A stretch of DNA of 21,455 nucleotides from JBMTVN01 sp046047235 (GTDB lineage Bacteria; Verrucomicrobiota; Verrucomicrobiia; Limisphaerales; JAHDYP01), in the NCBI GenBank assembly GCA_046047235.1, contig JBJOII010000078.1:1-21455 (forward strand), read 5' to 3'. Positions within the stretch are counted from its first letter, which is position 1, and every line of letters begins with the position of its first letter. Shown in pieces: positions 1-5,567 of this stretch. Below the pieces are notes generated by a model. That model did not search any database. It saw only the letters and a list, made by a program, of their open reading frames with translations, and was not told the DNA's origin. A program made the position numbers and the translations under genes.

Positions 1-23
1 CCCCACCAACACCGGTGCTACCC

Positions 24-51
24 TTGACAGCCCAACACTCGATCTTATAGT
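24..51 (+). promoter_or_regulatory. sigma70-type promoter of kamA
   Basis: TTGACA at 24-29 and TATAGT at 46-51 are separated by 16 bases, giving 6/6 and 5/6 matches to the sigma70 consensus. Only 10 bases separate the -10 box from the ATG at 62, so transcription should begin at or within a few bases of the start codon. This near-leaderless layout supports the ATG at 62 as the start of kamA rather than the next in-frame ATG at 122. Confidence 0.75.
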
Positions 52-61
52 TCAGCACAGA

Positions 62-1297
62 ATGAAAGACTCGTATTCGGCCCCGACGGACAGGCCGACA
101 CCCCCACCCAACCCGTTGGAAATGAAAAAGTTCCACCAAGCCGGGAGGGGCCACTGGGACGCCGTGTCCGAATCGGATTGGCAAAGCTGGCACTGGCAGC
201 TCAAAAACCGCATCACCAACGTCCAACAACTACAACAACTCATCCCCAACCTCACCGCCGAAGAATACGCCGGCGCCCTGCTCGCCAATACAAAATTGGC
301 CCTCGCCATCACTCCATACTTTTTCAACCTCATCGATAAGGAAAACCCCGACTGCCCTGTCCGCCGCCAGGTCGTGCCCAGAATCCAGGAAACCCACACC
401 GCCCCCTGGGAACTATCCGACCCCTGTGGCGAAGATTCCCACTCCCCAGTAACCGGCCTCGTCCACCGCTACCCCGACCGCGTCCTCTTCCTCGTCACCG
501 ACCGCTGCGCCGCATACTGCCGCTATTGCACCCGCTCCCGCCTCGTCAGCAACGCCACCGGTTACGATTTCCACCCCGAGTTCGATCGCCAAATCGCCTA
601 CATCCAAAATCACCCCGAAATCCGCGATGTCCTCCTCAGCGGCGGCGACCCCCTGCTCTTTAGCGATTCCAAACTCGATACCCTCCTCACCAAACTGCGG
701 GCAATTCCACACGTCGAATTTATCCGCATAGGTACACGTATTCCCATCTTCCTGCCCCAACGCATCACCCCCAGACTCTGCGCCATCCTAAAGAAGTTCC
801 ACCCGCTCTTCATCAGTATCCACTCCAACCACCCCACCGAACTCACCACCGAAGTCCGAAATGCCCTCGGCCAACTTGCAGACGCAGGCATCCCCCTCGG
901 CAACCAAACGGTCCTGCTCCGCGGAGTAAATGATGACGCCGAAATCATGAAGGCCCACGTGCAAAAACTGCTCCTCTGCCGCGTACGCCCCTATTACGTC
1001 TACCAGTGCGACCTCATCAGCGGCTCAGCCCACCTCCGCACCAGCGTGCGCGAGGGGATCCGTATCCTTGAAGCCCTGCGCGGCCACACCACCGGCTACG
1101 CCATCCCCCAATACGTTATCGATGCCCCGGGCGGTGGCGGCAAGGTCCCCGTCAACCCCGAATACGTCCTCAGCCATAACAAAGACCGCGTCGTCATCCG
1201 CAACTTCGCCGGCCAAATCTTCGAATACCCCGAAGCCCGTAACGGAACCCCCCTCTACAGGCAAACCCACCCCATCTCCGCCCCGGAACTGGCCTGA
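62..1297 (+). CDS. kamA: KamA-family radical SAM lysine 2,3-aminomutase
   Basis: Predicted to interconvert L-lysine and L-beta-lysine with a [4Fe-4S] cluster, S-adenosylmethionine and PLP. The 411-residue protein shows the radical SAM cysteines in CAAYCRYC (C149, C153, C156). The PLP-lysine motif is DAPGGGGK, with K361. Asp317 in CDLISG and Asp354 sit 37 residues apart, the same spacing as the two aspartates that hold the lysine side-chain amine in clostridial lysine aminomutase, so lysine is the likely substrate. It ends soon after YPEARNG and lacks the C-terminal CxCxxC zinc region of the clostridial enzyme. EpmB, which acts in EF-P modification, is the main alternative, but no epmA or efp lies in the window. 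The start at 62 is supported by the promoter spacing. nth follows after 23 bases. The family call is firm; the physiological role is inferred. Confidence 0.93.
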   Translation: MKDSYSAPTDRPTPPPNPLEMKKFHQAGRGHWDAVSESDWQSWHWQLKNRITNVQQLQQLIPNLTAEEYAGALLANTKLALAITPYFFNLIDKENPDCPVRRQVVPRIQETHTAPWELSDPCGEDSHSPVTGLVHRYPDRVLFLVTDRCAAYCRYCTRSRLVSNATGYDFHPEFDRQIAYIQNHPEIRDVLLSGGDPLLFSDSKLDTLLTKLRAIPHVEFIRIGTRIPIFLPQRITPRLCAILKKFHPLFISIHSNHPTELTTEVRNALGQLADAGIPLGNQTVLLRGVNDDAEIMKAHVQKLLLCRVRPYYVYQCDLISGSAHLRTSVREGIRILEALRGHTTGYAIPQYVIDAPGGGGKVPVNPEYVLSHNKDRVVIRNFAGQIFEYPEARNGTPLYRQTHPISAPELA

Positions 1298-1320
1298 TCC
1301 CCACCCCACACACAGGCCCC

Positions 1321-1968
1321 ATGCCGCGCGAATCCAAGCAGCAACTGCTCACACGCTGGAACCAAATCCGCGCCGTCCTCCAAACCACTTACCCCAAGGC
1401 ACACTGCGAACTCACCCACTCCAACCCTCTCGAACTGCTCGTCGCCACCATCCTCTCAGCACAATGCTCCGATGCCCAAGTCAACCGCGTCACCCCAAAC
1501 CTCTTCCGCAAATACCCCTCAGCCCTCCACTACGCCCATGCCAGCCTCCCCCAACTGGAATCCGACCTGAAACAAATCGGCCTCTTCCGCAGTAAAGCTC
1601 GCAATATCAAAAGATGTGCCCAGTCACTCGTCGATGAACACCAGGGACAAGTCCCCCAGTCCATGGAGCAACTCACACGCCTCGCAGGCGTCGGTAGAAA
1701 AACGGCCAACGTCGTCCTCGGAAATGCCTTCAACCAAATAGAAGGCATCGTCGTCGATACCCACGTCGCCCGACTCTCCAGCCGCCTCTCCCTGACTCGC
1801 GCAAAACAACCCGAAAAAATCGAAGCCGACCTCACCAAAATCACCCCCAGGGAAGAATGGACCCTCATCAGTCACCTCCTCATCTTCCACGGACGCCGAC
1901 GCTGTAACGCCCGCCGCCCCGACTGCACCTCCTGCGAAGTGAAAACCTGGTGCCCCTCAGCATCCTAG
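1321..1968 (+). CDS. nth: Endonuclease III (DNA glycosylase/AP lyase)
   Basis: Base-excision repair enzyme that removes oxidised pyrimidines and cleaves the abasic site. The 215-residue length is normal for the family. The helix-hairpin-helix LAGVGRKTANVVLG covers about residues 121-134 and carries the catalytic lysine K127. The catalytic aspartate is D146 in VVDTHV. A C-terminal [4Fe-4S] loop has the classic Cx6Cx2Cx5C spacing (C195, C202, C205, C211). All key residues are present. The gene lies 23 bases after kamA and 5 bases before the lipoyl-pathway gene, on the same strand, so the three are probably co-transcribed. No good Shine-Dalgarno precedes the ATG. Confidence 0.97.
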   Translation: MPRESKQQLLTRWNQIRAVLQTTYPKAHCELTHSNPLELLVATILSAQCSDAQVNRVTPNLFRKYPSALHYAHASLPQLESDLKQIGLFRSKARNIKRCAQSLVDEHQGQVPQSMEQLTRLAGVGRKTANVVLGNAFNQIEGIVVDTHVARLSSRLSLTRAKQPEKIEADLTKITPREEWTLISHLLIFHGRRRCNARRPDCTSCEVKTWCPSAS

Positions 1969-1973
1969 TCACC

Positions 1974-2654
1974 ATGGAACATTGGCTCCTCCTCCAATCC
2001 GGCCCGGGTGAACCCGCCCATAATATGGCCCTCGACGAGGCCCTGCTCCTCACCGCCACCCAACGCCAACAACCCCTGCTCCGCCTCTACAGCTGGACCC
2101 TCCCAGCCGCGACCTTCGGCTACTCCCAACGCTACCACGACGTCGCAGCCCAAACCCACCTGCGCCCCCTCATCCGCCGCCCCACCGGCGGCGGCATCGT
2201 CCCCCACGCCCAAGACCAAACCTATAGCATCATCATCCCTCCCAATCAGCCTTGGCACGAACTCCGCGCCCGCGAAAGCTACCGGCGCACCCATACCTGG
2301 ATCGCACAAGCCCTCCGCCTCCTCGGCCTCAACCCCAACCTCGCCCCGGAAAAACATACCCCCACCCCCGGAGTCTGCTTCGCCGGCGCCGAACAGGATG
2401 ATGTCCTCTGCGCCGGCCAGAAAATCGCCGGCGCAGCCCAGCGCCGCAACCGCTCCGGCCTCCTCATCCAAGGCTCCATCCAATTGCCCCTCCGTCCCCA
2501 ACAAACTCAAGACCTCCCCCCCGCCCTCCAAAACGCCGCCCACCAACTGTGGCCCTGCTCCTGGAACCCCGCCCCCCCAGAACCCCAAACCCTCCAACTC
2601 GCCCAGCTCCTCCAAGAAAAATACGCCTCCCCACAACACAACCAAAGCCGATAA
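1974..2654 (+). CDS. LipM/LplA-family lipoyl-pathway acyltransferase
   Basis: Member of the biotin/lipoate protein ligase fold, 226 residues from the ATG at 1974; a GTG at 1950 would overlap the end of nth. RRPTGGG (68-74) is the substrate-binding loop. K150 lies in GQKIAG, the conserved lysine motif. C135 in GVCF lies exactly 15 residues before that lysine. From memory, the octanoyltransferases LipM and LipL carry a nucleophilic cysteine in the equivalent ACF motif, whereas ATP-dependent LplA does not. This favours transfer of octanoyl groups from acyl-carrier protein to GcvH or E2 domains over ATP-dependent lipoate ligation. The family is sure; the exact reaction is inferred. The gene converges on dtd with a 9-base gap and no visible terminator. 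The C-terminus is proline- and glutamine-rich. Confidence 0.85.
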   Translation: MEHWLLLQSGPGEPAHNMALDEALLLTATQRQQPLLRLYSWTLPAATFGYSQRYHDVAAQTHLRPLIRRPTGGGIVPHAQDQTYSIIIPPNQPWHELRARESYRRTHTWIAQALRLLGLNPNLAPEKHTPTPGVCFAGAEQDDVLCAGQKIAGAAQRRNRSGLLIQGSIQLPLRPQQTQDLPPALQNAAHQLWPCSWNPAPPEPQTLQLAQLLQEKYASPQHNQSR

Positions 2655-2663
2655 AACCCAACC

Positions 2664-3116
2664 TCACTCGCGAGCCCGACTGTCCACCCAAATCGTGACC
2701 GGCCCCGCATTCACCAACTCCACACTCATCATCGCCCCAAATTCCCCCGTCGCCACCTCACAGCCCGCCAAAACACCCACCCGAGCCACAAACTCCCGAT
2801 ACAACGGCTCCGCCACCTCGGGCCGGGCCGCCCGCACAAACGACGGCCGATTCCCCTTCCTGGTGCTCGCATGCAACGTGAATTGACTCACCACCAAAAC
2901 CCCGCCACCCACATCCACCACCGACCGGTTCATCTGCCCCGCCTCATCCCCAAAAATCCGCATCCGCACAACCTTGCCCGCTAACCACTCCACATCCTCC
3001 ACAGTGTCCTCCCCTTCCACCCCCAAAAAAACCAGCAAACCAACCCCTACCTCGCCAATAACCCGCCCACCAACCCGCACACCCGCCCAATCCACTCTCT
3101 GAATAAGCGCCCTCAT
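2664..3116 (-). CDS. dtd: D-aminoacyl-tRNA deacylase
   Basis: Hydrolyses D-amino acids, and misattached glycine, from tRNA for translation quality control in the cytoplasm. The 150-residue length matches the family. It begins MRALIQRV, has the active-site SQFTL at 77-81, and has the Gly-cisPro motif in NAGPVT (G138-P139) near the C-terminus. The residue before the glycine is alanine, where aspartate or threonine is more usual; the Gly-Pro pair itself is intact. The gene is transcribed divergently from leuC and convergent with the LipM-like gene. Codons end mainly in G, unlike the plus-strand genes, which reflects the strand skew of the region. Confidence 0.96.
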   Translation of the reverse strand: MRALIQRVDWAGVRVGGRVIGEVGVGLLVFLGVEGEDTVEDVEWLAGKVVRMRIFGDEAGQMNRSVVDVGGGVLVVSQFTLHASTRKGNRPSFVRAARPEVAEPLYREFVARVGVLAGCEVATGEFGAMMSVELVNAGPVTIWVDSRARE

Positions 3117-3179
3117 AAATCAAAATAACTCGCCGCAACCCTGCGCCACCCCCACCCCACCACGCAACGGCAAAGCCCA

Positions 3180-3195
3180 AACACCCAAGGGTGTT
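3180..3195. promoter_or_regulatory. inverted repeat in the dtd/leuC divergent region
   Basis: AACACCC-AA-GGGTGTT is a perfect 7-base inverted repeat with a 2-base centre. It ends three bases before the putative leuC -35 box. No T-tract follows, so a terminator is unlikely and an operator for a dimeric regulator is the better reading. The regulator is unknown. Confidence 0.45.
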
Positions 3196-3198
3196 CTC

Positions 3199-3227
3199 TT
3201 GCCGCCAATCCCGCCTCTAGCTATCCT
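3199..3227 (+). promoter_or_regulatory. putative leuC promoter
   Basis: TTGCCG (3199-3204) and TATCCT (3222-3227) are spaced by 17 bases, each matching 4 of 6 consensus positions. The -10 box ends 12 bases before the leuC ATG, so the message would have a leader of only about 5 bases. The same short spacing is seen for kamA and rodZ. Confidence 0.45.
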
Positions 3228-3239
3228 CCGCAGCAAATT

Positions 3240-4613
3240 ATGACATTGACGGAAAAACTGCTGGCCCGGGCCGCAGGCAAAGCAAGCGTGACCGCCGGGG
3301 ATAACGTCTGGGTAAAAGTCGATACCCTCATGACTCATGACGTCTGCGGACCCGGTACAATCGGCGTCTTCAAACGCGAATTCGGCCAAAATGCCAAAGT
3401 CTGGGATAAGGAACGGATCGTCATCATCCCCGACCACTACATCTTTACCGCCGATAGCAAGTCCAACCGCAACGTCGATATCCTCCGCGAGTTCGTCAAA
3501 GAACAAGACCTCAAATACTTCTACGACGTCATCGACGACCCCAACGGTAACTGGGTCTACCAGCCCGACCAAGGCCCCCTCAAACGCCAGCACGGCAACC
3601 GCTACGCCGGCGTCTGCCACGCCGCCCTTCCCCAAAAAGGCCATACACGCCCCGGTGAAATCCTCTTCGGCACCGACTCCCATACTTGTATGGCCGGCGC
3701 CTTTAACCAGTTCGCCACAGGCATCGGCAATACCGACGCCGGGTTCGTCATGGGAACCGGGAAACTCCTCATCAAAGTGCCCGAAACCATGCACTTCCGC
3801 CTCGAAGGCCAACTCCAGCCAGGCGTCATGGCCAAAGATATCATCCTCCACTGCATCGGCGAAATCGGCTTCGACGGAGCCACCTACCGCGCCATGCAGT
3901 TCGATGGCCCCGGCGCTCAAAGCCTCTCCCTCGATGACCGTATGACCATCGCCAATATGGCCATCGAAGCCGGTGGAAAAAACGGCATCTTCGAGTTCGA
4001 CGAGAAAACCAAAGCGTTCGTCGACCACCGCTGCCAACTCAATGGCACCCGAAATACCTACGAACCCGTCGAAAGAGACCAAAACGAGTCGTTCATCTAC
4101 GACCTCGTCGTCAATCTCGATAAACTCGAACCTCTCGTAGCCTGCCATCCCGACCCTGGACAACGCCGCCTCGCCAAAGAACTCACTAACCTTAAACTTG
4201 ACCGAGCCTACATCGGCTCCTGCACCGGCGGAAAAACCAGCGACTTCCTCGACTTCGCCCGCGTCATCCAAGGTAAACGCGTCGCCATAGATACCTTCGG
4301 CGTACCTGCAACCCCGGAAATCGTGCAAGACCTCCAATCCCAACGCTGGGGAGACAAATCCGTCTGGGAAATCCTCACCGACGCCGGTGTCCAAATGACC
4401 GAAAACGCCGGCTGCGCCGCCTGCCTCGGAGGCCCCGTCGATACCTTCGGCCGCATGAACCAACCCATGAAATGTATCAGCGCCACCAATAGGAACTTCC
4501 CCGGTCGCATGGGCCACAAGGATGCCCAGGTCTACCTCGCATCCCCCATGACAGTCGCAGCAAGCGCCCTAACCGGCAAAATTACTGACCCGCGCGAGTT
4601 CATAAGTGCTTGA
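3240..4613 (+). CDS. leuC: 3-isopropylmalate dehydratase large subunit (aconitase superfamily)
   Basis: Catalytic iron-sulfur subunit that isomerises 2- to 3-isopropylmalate in leucine synthesis. The 457 residues fit LeuC and homoaconitase large subunits. FGTDSHTC lies at about 143-150. The [4Fe-4S] ligands are C328 in GSCTGG and C392 and C395 in GCAACLGG. SATNRNFPGRMG near 414-425 is typical of the family. A stand-alone large subunit needs the small subunit LeuD, and no leuD is seen here, so it must be encoded elsewhere. Homoaconitate hydratase cannot be excluded from sequence alone. The gene stands between a divergent dtd and a 167-base leader region for the FecR gene. The start is supported by the promoter 12 bases upstream; no Shine-Dalgarno is visible. 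Confidence 0.93.
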   Translation: MTLTEKLLARAAGKASVTAGDNVWVKVDTLMTHDVCGPGTIGVFKREFGQNAKVWDKERIVIIPDHYIFTADSKSNRNVDILREFVKEQDLKYFYDVIDDPNGNWVYQPDQGPLKRQHGNRYAGVCHAALPQKGHTRPGEILFGTDSHTCMAGAFNQFATGIGNTDAGFVMGTGKLLIKVPETMHFRLEGQLQPGVMAKDIILHCIGEIGFDGATYRAMQFDGPGAQSLSLDDRMTIANMAIEAGGKNGIFEFDEKTKAFVDHRCQLNGTRNTYEPVERDQNESFIYDLVVNLDKLEPLVACHPDPGQRRLAKELTNLKLDRAYIGSCTGGKTSDFLDFARVIQGKRVAIDTFGVPATPEIVQDLQSQRWGDKSVWEILTDAGVQMTENAGCAACLGGPVDTFGRMNQPMKCISATNRNFPGRMGHKDAQVYLASPMTVAASALTGKITDPREFISA

Positions 4614-4700
4614 TTTCTCACGCCCATTCCGTATTTGTGACTCGTTGTCATTTCGCTAGATGCACCGATAAACAGGAGCCAATAAGTCAGGGATTTGCGG

Positions 4701-4728
4701 TTGACATTGAGTTTACGGTGCCTAGACT
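4701..4728 (+). promoter_or_regulatory. promoter of the FecR-domain gene
   Basis: TTGACA (4701-4706) is followed after 16 bases by TAGACT (4723-4728). The start codon is 52 bases downstream, so unlike most genes here this one has a real 5' leader, and it contains Shine-Dalgarno sites. The rest of the 167-base gap after leuC (4614-4780) is more A+T-rich than its surroundings and shows no other recognisable element. Confidence 0.65.
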
Positions 4729-4752
4729 GCCGCATATTCTAAACACGGATAA

Positions 4753-4778
4753 CCAGGAGCAAACTCCAGGAGCAAACT
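4753..4778 (+). repeat. tandem 13-base duplication carrying the ribosome-binding site
   Basis: CCAGGAGCAAACT occurs twice, back to back and without mismatch, just before the ATG at 4781. Each copy carries an AGGAG Shine-Dalgarno core. The second core (4769-4772) lies at a normal distance from the start codon and the first lies 13 bases further upstream. This is the clearest Shine-Dalgarno in the window, and it decides the start of the FecR gene. Confidence 0.8.
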
Positions 4779-4780
4779 GT

Positions 4781-5491
4781 ATGAAAGAAACGTCGAAACT
4801 GTTCAGGGTAATCGCATGCGTTGCTGTGCTGGCCGGATCTATGGTCCTCTCTCAGGCCGCTCAGGTAGGCAAAGCCGTCGTGCGTCGAGTTGTCGGAGCT
4901 GCCGAAGCTTCCGAGGGTGGGGCTTGGAAGGCCCTGAAAGGTGGGGAACAACTAGCCCCTGGAACCGTCATTCGCACCGCCAATGACTCCAGCGTCGACC
5001 TGTTCCTAGACCAAAACGGCCCCCTCGTGCGCCTCGTCGAAAATACAACCCTCGGCCTCGAGAAGTTGAACTTCGAAAACACCGGCGTCGATACCGTCAT
5101 CGAAACCCAACTCGACCTCAAATCCGGTCGCATCGTCGGTAGCGTGAAGAAACTGTCCGCTACCTCCAAATACGAAATCAAAACCCCTAACGGCGTCGCT
5201 GGTATCCGCGGCACCGAATACGTCATCTCCGCCGACGGCACCATCAAGGTCACCAAAGGCCAGATCGTTGCCGTCTACGTCAAAGCCGACGGCGGCGTGG
5301 TCACCCAGGTCGTCAATGCCGGCGAGAAATTCAACCCCGCCACCCAAAAGGTCGAACCCATGACCACCGAGGAAAAGGCCGAAGCCGAAGCTATGGCCAC
5401 CTCCCTCAAGGGCGGCACCCGGACCCAAGACGCCGATGTCGAAGCTCCTCCCGTGGTCTTCGTCTCCCCGGTCGTCGGCGGCACCCCGTAA
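4781..5491 (+). CDS. secreted FecR-domain protein
   Basis: The 236-residue protein has a signal peptide of about 27 residues (MKETSKLFRV, then a hydrophobic core ending near SQAAQ), so it is exported to the periplasm or envelope. Residues of about 55-150 form a FecR domain, including the typical TPNGVAGIRGTEY near 135-147. The C-terminus is charged and then proline- and valine-rich. FecR domains take part in envelope signalling. Here there is no sigma factor or TonB receptor; the partner is the CHASE2 adenylate cyclase directly downstream. It has its own promoter, a duplicated Shine-Dalgarno and a strong terminator, so it is likely well expressed as a single-gene transcript. Base composition is balanced between strands, unlike most neighbours. 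The molecular function is not established. Confidence 0.88.
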   Translation: MKETSKLFRVIACVAVLAGSMVLSQAAQVGKAVVRRVVGAAEASEGGAWKALKGGEQLAPGTVIRTANDSSVDLFLDQNGPLVRLVENTTLGLEKLNFENTGVDTVIETQLDLKSGRIVGSVKKLSATSKYEIKTPNGVAGIRGTEYVISADGTIKVTKGQIVAVYVKADGGVVTQVVNAGEKFNPATQKVEPMTTEEKAEAEAMATSLKGGTRTQDADVEAPPVVFVSPVVGGTP

Positions 5492-5514
5492 TTAGAAACG
5501 AGTTTGCTCTCCCC

Positions 5515-5549
5515 AAAGCGGGGCAGCCTTGAGCTGCCCCGCTTTTTTT
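5515..5549 (+). terminator. intrinsic terminator after the FecR gene
   Basis: AAAGCGGGGCAG (5515-5526) pairs perfectly with CTGCCCCGCTTT (5534-5545) around a 7-base loop, and the T-run continues to 5549. The GC-rich stem plus T-tract is a textbook rho-independent terminator. It lies between the FecR gene (stop at 5491) and the cyclase. Confidence 0.93.
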
Positions 5550-5557
5550 GTTAATAC
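5529..5557 (+). promoter_or_regulatory. possible cyclase promoter overlapping the terminator
   Basis: TTGAGC (5529-5534) starts in the loop of the terminator hairpin. TAATAC (5552-5557) follows after 17 bases, and 10 bases then separate it from the TTG start at 5568. The -10 match is weak (3 of 6), but the distance to the start codon equals that of the better promoters here. Read-through of the terminator is the alternative way to express the cyclase. Confidence 0.3.
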
Positions 5558-5567
5558 CCCACCCCAC

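Noticed and set aside
1965..2645. 226-codon minus-strand frame opposite the LipM-like gene
   Set aside because: Glycine-, glutamate- and alanine-rich low-complexity product caused by the C-rich plus strand. The plus-strand gene has conserved catalytic motifs.
2008..2886. 292-codon plus-strand frame spanning the LipM-like gene and dtd
   Set aside because: Proline-, serine-, threonine- and alanine-rich shadow translation crossing two genes of opposite direction, with no recognisable domain.
3120..4517. 465-codon open frame on the minus strand opposite leuC
   Set aside because: It is in exact codon register with leuC and stays open only because leuC uses no TTA, CTA or TCA codons there. The translation has no family features, and leuC is certain.
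4614..4700. Riboswitch or small RNA in the leader region before the FecR gene
   Set aside because: Only a 4-bp stem (TGAC/GTCA near 4638-4650) is visible and no known riboswitch core could be recognised. Most of the segment lies upstream of the predicted promoter.
5529..5567. Upstream in-frame TTG extending the cyclase by 13 residues
   Set aside because: The TTG lies in the loop of the intrinsic terminator, and the added residues are encoded by the hairpin and T-run. The TTG at 5568 directly precedes the basic residues and first membrane helix.
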